Notes: generated from the letters alone by a model not told the origin. Shown: positions 41,824-51,917, numbered from the stretch's first letter. The stretch is 64,000 nt of DNA from Novosphingobium sp. SG751A (GCF_013149295.1 NZ_JABGCB010000009.1:124001-188000); one strand, 5' to 3'. Translations and numbers: made by a program.

Positions 41824-43110
41824 TTAACTGAGCGCTGCGGCTTCCTCCCATCGCGCGGGCAGGGTGATGCGCACCCGCAGGCCCCCTTGCGCGCGGTTTT
41901 CTGCCTCAATCGTGCCCTCATGCACGATCACCGCCCGCTGCGCGATGGCAAGGCCGAGGCCAAATCCGCCCGTCTCGCCCTCGCCCCGGTGAAAGGGTTC
42001 GAACAGGCGGGCGATCTGGTCGGGGGCCACGCCGGGGCCTTCGTCCTCGATGGTGACGACAATCCGCTCGGGTTCCTCCGACAGGGTAACGCCGATCACG
42101 GACCCGCCCGGCGAAAAGCGCAGCGCATTGCGCAGGACATTTTCAAACGCCCGCCGCAGCAATTCGGCATCCCCCGTCACATCGGCATGGAAACCTTCGG
42201 GCATGCTGGCATGGCGCGACAGGTCGATGCGTACATTCTTGGCCTCGCTTTCAAAGCGGACATCGGCCAGAATATCCTCGATCAACGCGCGCAGATGGAC
42301 GAAATGCTCCGGGCTGGCGCTCGCGCTTTCCAGCCGCGAGAGGGTGAGCAGGCTGCCGGCCATGGCGTCGAGCCGCCGCGCTTCCTGCTCGATCCGGTCC
42401 AGCGCCGTCACTGCCCCTTCCGGCTTTTGCCGCGCCAGCGCGATGGCCAGTTGCAGCCGGGCCAGCGGCGAGCGCAATTCATGCGACATGTCGTCGATCA
42501 ACTGGCTGCGCGAGAGCACCAGTTGCTCGACCTTTTCGGCCATGCCGTCGAAATCGCGTGCCAGATCGGCGATCTCATCACGCCGTCGCCCCATCCGCGA
42601 GGCCAGACGCACCCCCAGATCGCCACGGGAAAACCGGTCGAGCCCCTCACGCAGCGCTCGGATCGGCAGCGAGAGATAGAGCCCCAAAGTGGCGGCAAAA
42701 ATCAGGCCCGAGACAATCCCGCTGATGTAAAAAATCAAAGGCGGGACAAAGTGATCCTTGTCGAACCTTTGCGGCAGGCGATAGAAAATACGCCAGCGTT
42801 GGCCATCGGGCGCGGTCGCCTGGCTGGTGATGGCGCGCACGCCGGGCGGAGAGGGCGCCCCAACCGGCGTAATCACCAGCGAGGTCGCCGGTCCGCTCAG
42901 CAGGCCCGCCGGGATCGCCTGCGGTCCCTGATGTGCGATGATCGCGGCGGCCATTTGCTCCAGCCGGGGCGCGGCATAGCGTTCCAGATTATCCGCCCAA
43001 TAGGGATGGTTGCGCTCCAGAACGAGCAGCAGCGTCCACAAACCTGCCAGTTGCGCAAAGAAGACGAGGCAAAAGGCGGTGAAGATCTTCCAGAACAGCC
43101 GCCCCTTCAT
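41824..43110 (-). CDS. Sensor histidine kinase
   Basis: 428 residues. Two transmembrane helices (about 10-31 and 125-148) frame a periplasmic sensor of about 95 residues without recognised domain. HAMP follows (about 150-200), then HisKA with the phosphorylated H210 in LIDDMSHELRSPLARLQL, and HATPase_c (N-box ENVLRNALRFSP, G1 IEDEGPGVAPDQI, G2 GGFGLGLAIAQR). Its ATG overlaps the response regulator stop as ATGA. It resembles CpxA/RstB-type kinases. It probably controls the divergently placed RND efflux operon. Confidence 0.94.
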   Translation of the reverse strand: MKGRLFWKIFTAFCLVFFAQLAGLWTLLLVLERNHPYWADNLERYAAPRLEQMAAAIIAHQGPQAIPAGLLSGPATSLVITPVGAPSPPGVRAITSQATAPDGQRWRIFYRLPQRFDKDHFVPPLIFYISGIVSGLIFAATLGLYLSLPIRALREGLDRFSRGDLGVRLASRMGRRRDEIADLARDFDGMAEKVEQLVLSRSQLIDDMSHELRSPLARLQLAIALARQKPEGAVTALDRIEQEARRLDAMAGSLLTLSRLESASASPEHFVHLRALIEDILADVRFESEAKNVRIDLSRHASMPEGFHADVTGDAELLRRAFENVLRNALRFSPGGSVIGVTLSEEPERIVVTIEDEGPGVAPDQIARLFEPFHRGEGETGGFGLGLAIAQRAVIVHEGTIEAENRAQGGLRVRITLPARWEEAAALS

Positions 43111-43802
43111 GCCGCCTGCTCCAGCCGCCAGCCGATCCCGCGCAAGGTGGCGATGCGTAAGACATCGCCGCTGGCCCGCTCCAGCTTTTGCCGCAGGTTG
43201 GAAATATGCACGTCGATCGAGCGGTCATAACTTTCCCGCCGCCGCCCGAGCAGGCGCAGCGAGAGTTCGTCCTTGGTCGAAACCCGCTCGCCCGCGCGGA
43301 TCAGGATTTCGAGCAGGTTGAACTCGGTCGCCGTCAATTCCAGCGCCATGCCTTCCCACCCGGCCCAGCGCCGCGCTGCATCCAGCGTTAGCGCACCCAG
43401 CCGCAGATGGTCGCCATTGGCCGCCCGCCGCGCGGGGCGGCGCAGCACCGCGCGCAGCCGCGCCACCAGTTCGGGCGGGAAATAGGGCTTGGCCACATAA
43501 TCATCCGCGCCCAGCTCCAGCCCGATCACCCGCTCGGTATCGTTGCTTTTCGCGGTCAGCATGATGACGGGCACATCGCTGGTGCCCCGAATATGGCGCA
43601 ACAGGTCGATGCCATTGCCGCCCGGCAGCATCACGTCCAGGATCACCGCGTCATAATGGCCCGAGAGCGCCGCCTCGCGCCCGCCCGCCACATTATGCAC
43701 CGCGCGGCAGGCAAAGCCTTCGCCCTCCAGATACTCGGCCAGCATCTGGGTGAGGGCGGCGTCATCATCGACCAGCAGGATGTTGAAGGCGGGTGTTTCC
43801 AT
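43107..43802 (-). CDS. OmpR/CpxR-type response regulator
   Basis: 231 residues. Receiver domain (1-120) with acidic pocket VDDD (11-14) and phospho-acceptor D56 (AVILDVMLPGGNG), then Lys in MLTAKSND. A winged-helix DNA-binding domain follows (about 130-225; MALELTATEFNLLEILIRAGERVSTKDELS, then RSIDVHISNLRQKLE). It is translated immediately before the kinase and faces the RND operon across 117 bp, so it is the likely activator or repressor of that operon. Confidence 0.95.
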   Translation of the reverse strand: METPAFNILLVDDDAALTQMLAEYLEGEGFACRAVHNVAGGREAALSGHYDAVILDVMLPGGNGIDLLRHIRGTSDVPVIMLTAKSNDTERVIGLELGADDYVAKPYFPPELVARLRAVLRRPARRAANGDHLRLGALTLDAARRWAGWEGMALELTATEFNLLEILIRAGERVSTKDELSLRLLGRRRESYDRSIDVHISNLRQKLERASGDVLRIATLRGIGWRLEQAA

Positions 43803-43919
43803 GCGGCTTTGCTTTTGACGGTTTGCATCGCGCTTGTCCCGCCCGATTTACACAAACCTTACACTTCACTTGCGAAGTCCTGACCCGCAAGGCGCGCGTG
43901 CGCTGGCATAAGCGGCGCC

Positions 43920-45380
43920 ATGATGCGACGTATTCCATCCTTCCTGACGCTGCCGATGACGCTGCCTGTGCTGGCCCTGCTGGCCGGTTGCAGCGCGACT
44001 TCGGTGTCCCGGCCCAACCTGACGCTGCCCCAGCGATTCGCCGCCGCCCCAGAGGCTCATGCGACGAGCGCAGAGGGGCTCGACCGCTGGTGGCTGCTGT
44101 TTTCCGACGATCAGCTTGCCGCGCTGGAGGATGAGGCGCTGGCCCATGCGCCCGACGCGCGCTCGGCGCTGGCGGTGCTGGACGAGGCGAGGGCGACCCG
44201 GTCCAAGGCTTTGCTGGCCTATGATGTTCAGGGCAATGCCTCGGGCTCGATCACGCGCGGCCAGACCACGATCAGCGGACTGAGCAGCGGGGCCTTTGTG
44301 ATGACCCCTACCGGCGCCACCACCACCAGCGCGGGCAGTTTTTCGCCCTCGTGGGAGGTGGACCTGTTCGGTCGCCGCGATGCCGCGCGTCAGGCCGCCG
44401 ATGCCGATCTGACCGCTGCCACCTTTACCTATCACGCGGCGCTGCAAAGCCTGACCGCGCAGGTGGCCACCAACCTGTTTCAGGCGCGGGGCCTCTCGCT
44501 GCAACTGGCCGAGGCGCGCGACAATCTGCGTGTGGCGCGCGAACTGGCCGATATCGGCCAGCGCAAGGCCAAGGCGGGTATCGGATCGCAGGTTGATGCC
44601 GACAGCCTGCTGGCCGACCGCGCGACCGCGCAGGCCAATGTGGCTCAGCTTGAGGCGCAGCTTTCCGTCTCGCGTCAGACCTTGCTCGTCCTGATCGGGC
44701 GTGCAGGGGCGGCTCCCGAAACGTTGGCGGTCGATGGCGCGCTGGGCGCCCCGCCCGAAGTGCCCGAGGCTACGCCCGCCACGCTGCTGATGCGCCGCCC
44801 CGATGTGATGCAGGCCGAGGCGCGGCTGCGTTCGGCGATGGGCACGCTGCGGCTTGATTCGCTTGCACTCCTGCCCAAATTCACGCTGCAAGGCACCACC
44901 AGCATCAGCGCGATTGCCGGACCTGCGGGCTATACCACCTCGCTGTGGTCTCTGGCCGCCGGGGTGGCCATGCCGGTGTTTGACCGCGCGCGGCTGCTGG
45001 GCGAAAGGCGGGCGCAGCGCGCGCGGGCCGAACAGGCCGCCATCGCCTATGAAAAGGCCGTCCAATCCGGCTTTGGCGAGGCCCAGAACCAATTGGCCAC
45101 TTATGGCGCCGACCGCGCCCGCCTTGGCCTGCTGATCGAGGCGGAGGCGCGCGCGCATCATGCCTTTGACGGCCAGAATGCCGGCTATCGTGCGGGCGTG
45201 GTCGATCTGACCGCATTGCTGACCGCCGAGCGCACATGGCGCAATGCGCGCACCTCGCTCTCGGCCCTGCGCGCCACGACGCTGAGCGACGGCGTCAATG
45301 TTTTCAAAGCGCTGGGCGGGGGCTGGACTCCGCTCGACCCGAACCATCCTGTGACTTCTTTCCCGGATCAAAAGCCATGA
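43920..45380 (+). CDS. RND efflux outer-membrane lipoprotein (NodT/OprM family)
   Basis: 486 residues with a lipobox LLAGC (Cys about residue 24). TolC-like outer-membrane factor with two OEP domains. Recognised motifs are RFAAAPEAHATSAEGLDRWWLLFSDDQL, ALLAYD..., FSPSWEVDLFGRRDAARQ and PEVPEATPATLLMRRPDVMQAEARLRSA. It makes the channel of a tripartite pump with the next two genes and overlaps the adaptor start by ATGA. Confidence 0.95.
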   Translation: MMRRIPSFLTLPMTLPVLALLAGCSATSVSRPNLTLPQRFAAAPEAHATSAEGLDRWWLLFSDDQLAALEDEALAHAPDARSALAVLDEARATRSKALLAYDVQGNASGSITRGQTTISGLSSGAFVMTPTGATTTSAGSFSPSWEVDLFGRRDAARQAADADLTAATFTYHAALQSLTAQVATNLFQARGLSLQLAEARDNLRVARELADIGQRKAKAGIGSQVDADSLLADRATAQANVAQLEAQLSVSRQTLLVLIGRAGAAPETLAVDGALGAPPEVPEATPATLLMRRPDVMQAEARLRSAMGTLRLDSLALLPKFTLQGTTSISAIAGPAGYTTSLWSLAAGVAMPVFDRARLLGERRAQRARAEQAAIAYEKAVQSGFGEAQNQLATYGADRARLGLLIEAEARAHHAFDGQNAGYRAGVVDLTALLTAERTWRNARTSLSALRATTLSDGVNVFKALGGGWTPLDPNHPVTSFPDQKP

Positions 45381-46459
45381 ACGCCCGTCCGCTTGTCCTC
45401 GTCGCCCTCATCGCGCCTTGCTTTCTGGCACTGGCCGCATGCAGCAAGTCTGAGGCCCCGCCGCCCGGCGCCGACACGCCCCGCGCGGTGCCTTTCGCCA
45501 CGGTCACGCGCCAGCCTCTGGGGGCGGGGATCAATGTCAATGGTCGCCTTGTCGCGCGTGAGGAAGCGGCTGTTTCCAGCCAGCTTTCGGGCTATCTGGT
45601 GGCGCGCGTGCTGGTGGATCAGGATGCGCTGGTGCGGGCGGGTCAGCCTTTGGCCGAACTCGACGCCACCTTGCTGCGCGCCGATATCGCGCAAAGCCGC
45701 GCTGCGCTGGCGCAGACCCGCGTGGCTGCCGATAAGGCCGATCAGGAATCCTCGCGCGTCAATGTACTCGACCACACCGGCGTCCTGTCCGACGAAGCCA
45801 TCGCCCAGCGCCGCCTTGCCGCCCGCACCGCCCATGCGCAGGTCGATCAGTCGCAGGCGCAATTGTCCGCGCAATTGGTCAAGCAAGGGCTGATGGTGGT
45901 GCGCGCGCCGGTTTCGGGCCGCATCCTGACACGCACGGTTCGCCCCGGCGATGTCGCCTCGCCCTCAACCGTGATGTTCACCATGGCGCGCGATGACCGC
46001 GCTGAACTGGACGCGGAAATCCCCGAGGAAGTGCTGAGCGGCATCCATGCAGGCGATCATGCGCGGGTGCGCCTCGCCTCGGGCCGCTGGGTCGATGGCA
46101 CAGTGCGCCTTGTGGCCGCACAGGTCGATGCGCAGACGCGCCTTGGCCGCGCGCGCATTCTTTTGCCGGTGGACCGCGAGATCCGTCCCGGCGGCTATGC
46201 TCGCGCCGAACTGGCCGGAAAGCCGATGCCGGTGCTGGCCGTGCCGGAATCCTCGGTGTCCTATGATGGCAACGGCGCCTCGGTCACGGTGATCGAAGCG
46301 GGCGACAAGGTGCGCCGCGTTGCCGTCAAAACCGGCGCGCGCGGCGGCGGCATGATCGAATTGACCCAGGGCCCGGCGGCAGGCGCGCGCGTGCTGACCG
46401 GATCGCAGGACTTTGTGCTGGACGGCGAAAAGGTCCAGCCGGTCCAGAAGGGGCGTTGA
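45377..46459 (+). CDS. RND efflux membrane-fusion lipoprotein
   Basis: 360 residues from ATG 45377 (ATGA overlap with the outer-membrane factor). Lipobox LALAAC at about residues 16-21. Lipoyl-like half motifs GYLVARVLVDQDALVRAGQPLAELDA and VRAPVSGRILTRTVRPGDVASP flank a helical hairpin (about 85-155) that contacts the outer-membrane factor. The beta-barrel and membrane-proximal domains follow. It joins the outer-membrane factor to the inner-membrane RND pump. Confidence 0.95.
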   Translation: MNARPLVLVALIAPCFLALAACSKSEAPPPGADTPRAVPFATVTRQPLGAGINVNGRLVAREEAAVSSQLSGYLVARVLVDQDALVRAGQPLAELDATLLRADIAQSRAALAQTRVAADKADQESSRVNVLDHTGVLSDEAIAQRRLAARTAHAQVDQSQAQLSAQLVKQGLMVVRAPVSGRILTRTVRPGDVASPSTVMFTMARDDRAELDAEIPEEVLSGIHAGDHARVRLASGRWVDGTVRLVAAQVDAQTRLGRARILLPVDREIRPGGYARAELAGKPMPVLAVPESSVSYDGNGASVTVIEAGDKVRRVAVKTGARGGGMIELTQGPAAGARVLTGSQDFVLDGEKVQPVQKGR

Positions 46460-46463
46460 TTCC

Positions 46464-49400
46464 ATGAAGATTTCCGCATGGGCGATCCGCCATCCCATTC
46501 CCGTGGCGGTCATCATGATCGCGCTGACGCTGGCAGGTATTGCGTCTTATATGATGCTGCCGGTCAAGCGCTTTCCCAATGTCGAATTTCCGGTGGTTTC
46601 GGTCACCGTTACGCAAAGCGGCGCCGCGCCCAGCGAAATGGAGCAGCAGATCACGCGCCCCATCGAGGATGCGCTGACCGGCATTGCGGGCCTGCGCCAT
46701 ACCAGTTCGACCGTGCGGCTGGGATCTTCCTCCACCAGCGCCGAGTTTGAAATCGGCACCGACATGCAAAAGGCGGTCGAGGATGTGCGTACCGCTGTGG
46801 AGCGCACCCGCCCCGTCCTGCCGCAGGGCATTGACGCGCCCAGCGTGCAGCGCGTCGATATGTCCTCGGCCCCGATCCTGACCTATGCGGTCAGCGCACC
46901 GGGGATGAGCGCGGTCGACCTGTCATGGTTTGTCGATGACACTGTAGCCCGCGCGCTTCAGGCCCAGCGCGGCGTGGCGCAGGTCAAGCGCATCGGCGGG
47001 GTGGCGCGCGAAATCAACGTCAATCTCGACCCCGACCGGATGACGGCCCATGGCGTGACGGCCTCCTCGATCAGCACCGCTCTGGCGCAATTCCACCGCG
47101 ACGACAGCGGCGGCCGCGCCGAGGCGGGCGGACGTGAACAGACGATCCGCGTGCTGGGCTCATCGGCCACGGTGGATCGCCTGCGCGAATTGAACATCCC
47201 GATCAGCGCCACGCAATATGTCCGCCTTGGCGATCTGGCCACGATCACCGACAGCCATGCCGAAGAGCGCGGTTTTGCCCGCCTCGACGGCCACCCGGCC
47301 ATCGCCTTTCAGGTCAGCAAGACCACGGCGGCAAGCGACGTTTCGGTCGAGGACGGCGTGGACCGCGCGATTGCCAGGCTGAGTGCGGAAAACAAAGGCA
47401 TTGCCATCACCAAGGTCGTTTCGACCGTGGCCGATACGCGCGCCTCCTATCAGGCCACCGTCCATGTGCTGATCGAGGGCATGCTGCTGGCGGCGCTGGT
47501 GGTGTTTCTGTTCCTGCGCGACTGGCGCGCCACAGTGATTGCCGCGCTGGCCATGCCGCTGTCGCTGGTGCCAACCTTTGGCGCGATGATCCTGTTCGGT
47601 TTCAGCCTGAATATCATCACGCTGCTGGGTCTGACTTTGGTGATCGGCATTCTGGTCGATGATGCCATCGTGGAAATCGAGAATATCCAGAAACGCATTG
47701 AGGGCGGTGCTTCGCCCTATCGTGCCTCGCTGATCGGGGCGGACGCGATTGGCCTTGCGGTGGTGGCGACCACGGCCACGATCATCGTGGTCTTTGCGCC
47801 GGTTTCGTTCATGGGCGGCCAATCGGGCCAGTTCTTCCGCGAATTCGGGTTGACCGTGGCGGTGGCGGTGTTCTTCTCGTTGCTGGTGGCGCGCTTTGTC
47901 ACGCCCTTGATGGCGGCCTATTTCCTTAAGCCGTCGACCCACAGCGAGCCGCCCCACCGGTTGCGCGGGGCCTATCCCAAGGTTTTGGACTGGGCGCTGG
48001 CCAATCCTAAATCGACGGTGGGTATCGGCATCGGCGTGTTCGTGGGCGCGCTGGCGATTGCGGCCACGATCCCCATCGGTTTTCAGCCGACCGGCGATCC
48101 GGGCTATTTCTACCTCTCGATGCAAGGCACTGCGGGCGCCACCCATGATACGATGGACAATGCCGTGCGTGATGTGACCGCGCGGCTGCGCAAGATGCCC
48201 GATGTCCAGCGCGTCTTTGCCCAGGTCGGTTCGACCACCACCAGCGGGCCGGGCGGCGGCGGCAGCGGATCGGATCTGCAGACCGGCACGCTGACCGTGG
48301 TGCTCAAGCACGACCGTTCGATGACCACCGATGCGTTCCAGCGCTCGATCACCGGCCTGTTGCGCCAGATTCCGGAAGTGCGGCTGAACAATCAGGGTGG
48401 CTTTGGCGCGGCGGGCGTCGAGGTGGTGCTGGCGGGCCGCGACGGCGATGCGCTGGCCCGCGCGCAGGCCGCGTTGCTGCGCGAGATGCGGGGCATGAAG
48501 ACCACGCTTGACCCGCGCCCCGCGCCGCCGCCATCGGCGCCTGAACTGATCATTCGCCCTCTGCCCGATGCGGCGGCGCGGTTGAACGTGTCCTCGCAAG
48601 CCATTGCGCAGGTGGCCCGTATCGCCACGATCGGCGATATCGACGCCAATGTCGCCAAATTCTCGACGCTCCAGCAACGCTTGTCGATCCGCGTGCGTCT
48701 GCCCCATGATGCGCGGGTCGATCTGGACCAGATCGGCAATCTTCAGGTTCCCACGCTCAATGGCAAGATGACGCCGCTGCGCACGGTGGCCGAATTGTCG
48801 ATCGCCTCCGGGCCGGGCCAGATCCAGCGCTATGACCGCGAACGCCGCGTCTCGGTTCAGGCCGACCTTAACGGCACCACCATCGGTCAGGCGCTGAATG
48901 AAGTGTCCAAGCTGGACGCGATGAAGCACCTGCCCGCAGGCGTGCATGAGGCCAAGACCGGCGACAGCGAGGCCATGGCCGACCTGTTCGGTGGGATCGT
49001 AGGGGCGATGGCCTCGGGCATTTTGATGATCTATTTCGTGCTGGTGATGTTGTTCCACAGCTTCTTCAAGCCGATCACGATCCTTTCGGCCCTGCCTTTG
49101 ACCATGCTGGGGGCTTTTGTGGCGCTCAAGGTCACGGGCATTGCCATCACGCTGCCGGTGCTGATCGGGATGCTGATGCTGCTGGGTCTGGCGGCGAAGA
49201 ATTCGATCCTGCTGGTCGAATTCGCCATTGAGGACGAGCGCGCGGGCCAGCCCCAGCGCGAGGCGATCATGAACGCCTGCCGCGAGCGTGCACGCCCCAT
49301 CGTGATGACCACGGTGGCCATGGCTGCGGGCATGCTGCCCACGGCTTTGGGCCTTGGCGAGGGTTCGACCTTTCGTCAGCCCATGGCGATTGCGGTCATC

Positions 49401-49589
49401 GGCGGGCTGATCAGCTCGACGATGCTCTCGCTGGTGATGGTGCCGGTGGTTTATGAATTGATCGACAGTCTGGAAATGCGGCTGCGTCCGCGTCTGGCCC
49501 GCCTGATCACCCCGCGCGAGCCTGGCGATGATGACCCCATCGAGCCGGGGCAGGTCACTCTGGTCAGCGCCACCCCGGACCGGGCCTGA
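46464..49589 (+). CDS. RND efflux inner-membrane transporter (AcrB/MdtBC-type)
   Basis: 1041 residues from ATG 46464, four bases after the adaptor stop; an upstream in-frame opening at 46413 overlaps that gene. Twelve-helix RND transporter: TM1 WAIRHPIPVAVIMIALTLAG, docking and porter loops, proton-relay helix with LGLTLVIGILVDDAIVEIENIQKRIEGG (the paired Asp is in VDDAIVE), and the repeated second half with LLGLAAKNSILLVEFAIEDE. The sequence resembles the multidrug HAE1 class. Substrate unknown; a two-component system divergent from the operon likely controls it. Confidence 0.96.
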   Translation: MKISAWAIRHPIPVAVIMIALTLAGIASYMMLPVKRFPNVEFPVVSVTVTQSGAAPSEMEQQITRPIEDALTGIAGLRHTSSTVRLGSSSTSAEFEIGTDMQKAVEDVRTAVERTRPVLPQGIDAPSVQRVDMSSAPILTYAVSAPGMSAVDLSWFVDDTVARALQAQRGVAQVKRIGGVAREINVNLDPDRMTAHGVTASSISTALAQFHRDDSGGRAEAGGREQTIRVLGSSATVDRLRELNIPISATQYVRLGDLATITDSHAEERGFARLDGHPAIAFQVSKTTAASDVSVEDGVDRAIARLSAENKGIAITKVVSTVADTRASYQATVHVLIEGMLLAALVVFLFLRDWRATVIAALAMPLSLVPTFGAMILFGFSLNIITLLGLTLVIGILVDDAIVEIENIQKRIEGGASPYRASLIGADAIGLAVVATTATIIVVFAPVSFMGGQSGQFFREFGLTVAVAVFFSLLVARFVTPLMAAYFLKPSTHSEPPHRLRGAYPKVLDWALANPKSTVGIGIGVFVGALAIAATIPIGFQPTGDPGYFYLSMQGTAGATHDTMDNAVRDVTARLRKMPDVQRVFAQVGSTTTSGPGGGGSGSDLQTGTLTVVLKHDRSMTTDAFQRSITGLLRQIPEVRLNNQGGFGAAGVEVVLAGRDGDALARAQAALLREMRGMKTTLDPRPAPPPSAPELIIRPLPDAAARLNVSSQAIAQVARIATIGDIDANVAKFSTLQQRLSIRVRLPHDARVDLDQIGNLQVPTLNGKMTPLRTVAELSIASGPGQIQRYDRERRVSVQADLNGTTIGQALNEVSKLDAMKHLPAGVHEAKTGDSEAMADLFGGIVGAMASGILMIYFVLVMLFHSFFKPITILSALPLTMLGAFVALKVTGIAITLPVLIGMLMLLGLAAKNSILLVEFAIEDERAGQPQREAIMNACRERARPIVMTTVAMAAGMLPTALGLGEGSTFRQPMAIAVIGGLISSTMLSLVMVPVVYELIDSLEMRLRPRLARLITPREPGDDDPIEPGQVTLVSATPDRA

Positions 49590-49610
49590 GGCGCAAGCCT
49601 CAAGCTCGGT

Positions 49611-50909
49611 CTAGGCCGCCCATCTCCAGGTATTGCGGCCCTGTTGTTTGGCAAGATAGAGCGCGGCATCGGCGCGGGTGACAATGTCGCCCACGCTGTG
49701 GTCGCGCTCTGAACCGATGGCCAGCCCCGCGCTGGCGCCGATGCGGATGATCTGGCCGCGATAGCCATAGGTTTCCATCATGGCGCGCAGCACCCGGTCC
49801 ACGGCGCGGCGCGCATCGGCACCATCGGTGTTGCGCAGGATCACCGCAAATTCATCGCCGCCAAGGCGCACCACCGCATCATTGTTGCGCACCAGTTGGC
49901 GCAGACGCCCGGCGGCTTCGACCAGAATGGCGTCGCCCGCAGCATGGCCATAGGCGTCATTGGCCTGTTTGAAATGGTCCAGATCGAGCATGATGATCCC
50001 GACCGTGCTCAGATCTGCCGCCGGAATGGTTTTGACATAGCGCTTCATGCCGCGACGGTTCAGCAATCCGGTCAAGGCATCGGTAGATGCCTTCTTCTCC
50101 AGATGCACAACCTGCGCGCGTTCTTCAGTGATGTCGATCACGCTGCCGATCACCTGTTCGGGGCGACCATTGTCGTCCAGCAGCATTTGCCGGTGGCAAC
50201 GGAACCAGCGCACTGAGCCATCATGGATGCGGATGCGATATTCGGTGACGCTGCGATCCACCGCGCCAGAGAGCAAGGGCCGCAGGCTGGCCGCACGCCG
50301 GTCTGATGCATCGACCAGACTGGCGAGTTTGAAATAGTTCTGCGCTGTGGCCTGATGGCCGCCCACCAGTTCGATGAAATGCTGCGAAGGGGTAAAGCGG
50401 CGTGTGGCAATGTCATATTGCCAGATCCCGCAATCCATCATCCCCATGGCCAGGGAGAGTTTGGCATTGGCCTGGGCCAGCGCATGTTCGGCCAGTTTGC
50501 GTTCGCTGATGTCAACGATCTGCGAGACGAAGAGCTGGGCCTTGCCATCCCCGTCGCGCATCGTAGCCACGCTCAGCACGCCATAGGCGATGCTGCGGTC
50601 CTTGCGGTAATAGCGCTTTTCCATGCTGTATGTATCGATTTCGCCGGCCAGAACACGGCGGAATTGCGCCTCATCGGCATCGATGTCTTCGGGATGGGTG
50701 ATTGCGCGGAAATCGACATCGGTGATCTCGGCCTGATCATAGCCCAGCATCCGGGCAAAGGCGCTGTTCACGGCCAGCAGGCGACCGTCCGGGTCGACCA
50801 GCGCCATGCCGATCGCGGCAACTTCGAAAGCAATGTCGAACATCGACCGGGCCGAAGCCGACGATGCGATGCCTATAGTATGCGCGCCCATTTCCCTACC
50901 ATGCGACAA
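49611..50909 (-). CDS. PAS-PAS-GGDEF diguanylate cyclase
   Basis: 432 residues. PAS1 (about 25-138, with ISERKLA at its end) and PAS2 (about 150-265, ending VIDITEERAQ) precede a GGDEF domain (about 270-432). GGDEF is at 350-354 and the inhibitory-site RNND at 341-344 is intact, so the enzyme should make c-di-GMP and be product-inhibited. No transmembrane segment, so cytoplasmic. The PAS ligand is unknown. It is convergent with the RND operon (21 bp gap). Confidence 0.95.
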   Translation of the reverse strand: MSHGREMGAHTIGIASSASARSMFDIAFEVAAIGMALVDPDGRLLAVNSAFARMLGYDQAEITDVDFRAITHPEDIDADEAQFRRVLAGEIDTYSMEKRYYRKDRSIAYGVLSVATMRDGDGKAQLFVSQIVDISERKLAEHALAQANAKLSLAMGMMDCGIWQYDIATRRFTPSQHFIELVGGHQATAQNYFKLASLVDASDRRAASLRPLLSGAVDRSVTEYRIRIHDGSVRWFRCHRQMLLDDNGRPEQVIGSVIDITEERAQVVHLEKKASTDALTGLLNRRGMKRYVKTIPAADLSTVGIIMLDLDHFKQANDAYGHAAGDAILVEAAGRLRQLVRNNDAVVRLGGDEFAVILRNTDGADARRAVDRVLRAMMETYGYRGQIIRIGASAGLAIGSERDHSVGDIVTRADAALYLAKQQGRNTWRWAA

Positions 50910-51183
50910 TTTACCGAACTGTCGATAGAACGACTTGGTTATCGCACGGTTAAGGCAAGCCCATGAGGGTTTGGTTCTATCTTCGCCGCATTGCTCAAGG
51001 CCGGCTCATTGCATTTTGCAAAGGTCCGGTATGGTCGCGGGCGATACCGCGTATATGCATAGTTTACCTTGCCTTGATGGCCCTTATGGCCCTAGGCGCG
51101 CGTCTGAATGGGATTGCGGCGATGGAGTTTGCGGCGGCGGATAAACGCCACGCTCGCCATCGTGTGAAGGCAAAGGGATCAGC
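50910..51183. other. Intergenic region GGDEF / HIRAN-like gene
   Basis: 274 bp. Apart from promoter-sized AT-rich stretches near 50920-50950 and 51020-51070, no repeat, RNA or operator is recognised. A 78-codon open frame at 50963-51199 overlaps the next gene's start but has no convincing start signal. Confidence 0.4.
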
Positions 51184-51804
51184 ATGTTCAGTTTCTTGAA
51201 GCGTTTTTTCGGCAACATGGTCCGCATGGCGCAAGGCCAGCCCATGGAACCGGGCAAGACGATCGCGCCCGAAACGCCCGCTTATGATGCGCCCGTCGCC
51301 GAGACCGCTCCGGTGGCCGCCTTTGAAATGGCCCCGCCCGCGCCTGTTTATGCGCCTACGCCTGCTCCCGCCACGATTTCGGAAGAATTCCTGCGCGGCT
51401 CGATCTTCGATGATGACGAGGAAGAGGAAGTGCTGCCCGGCGACAAGCCCAATCTGGGCATGGTGCCCAGCATCGGCAATCCCAATGCCTATATGATCGG
51501 TCTGGTGGGCGAGGATCAGCATCGCGAGGCGGTCAACAGCCTGACCGAGGGTATGCCGATCACGTTGCAGCTTGAACCGGGCAATCCGCATGATCCCTCG
51601 GCCATTGCGGCGGTGGATCGCTATGGCCGGGTGATCGGTTATATCAGCCATGACTGCTGGTTGCGCGAGGCGGTCTATGGCGGGGGTTCGGGCTTTTCGG
51701 CCTGGGTGCTGGCGGTCGAAATGGGCGACCGGGGCTTTCGTGAAGTGGTGCTGGAGGTCGAACCGAGCGAAAGGCCGCTGCGCGAAAGGGCCTATCAGGG
51801 CTGA
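51184..51804 (+). CDS. HIRAN-like domain protein
   Basis: 206 residues. N-terminal amphipathic helix (MFSFLKRFFGNMVRMAQ), then an Ala/Pro-rich linker (about 25-65) and an acidic block (FDDDEEEEVLPGD, about 75-87). The C-terminal half (about 100-195) matches the HIRAN fold: GLVGEDQHREAVNSL, PITLQLEPGNPHDPSAIAAVDRYGRVIGYIS. HIRAN domains recognise DNA ends or stalled forks, usually as part of helicases such as HLTF. Here the domain stands alone, with no helicase nearby. The acidic block and unstructured linker suggest protein or DNA interactions. Confidence 0.7.
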   Translation: MFSFLKRFFGNMVRMAQGQPMEPGKTIAPETPAYDAPVAETAPVAAFEMAPPAPVYAPTPAPATISEEFLRGSIFDDDEEEEVLPGDKPNLGMVPSIGNPNAYMIGLVGEDQHREAVNSLTEGMPITLQLEPGNPHDPSAIAAVDRYGRVIGYISHDCWLREAVYGGGSGFSAWVLAVEMGDRGFREVVLEVEPSERPLRERAYQG

Positions 51805-51888
51805 GCGCTTTACAATTTCGCCTGTCTGGCGGGTCTGGCAGCGATGCCGGGCCCGTTTTTATGGATCGCGTATGGTGCGGGCACAAAA

Positions 51889-51917
51889 AAGCGCCCCGCC
51901 GATTGGACGGGGCGCTT
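51889..51917. terminator. Bidirectional terminator
   Basis: AAGCGCCCCG and CGGGGCGCTT form a perfect 10-bp stem between the convergent HIRAN-like gene and the TonB receptor. Confidence 0.85.

Noticed and set aside
47160..49058. A 632-residue minus-strand frame
   Set aside because: Antisense to the RND pump gene; His/Arg/Gln-rich composition without motif.
50963..51199. Small 78-residue open frame
   Set aside because: No clear ribosome binding site, overlaps the following gene, and the composition is not gene-like.
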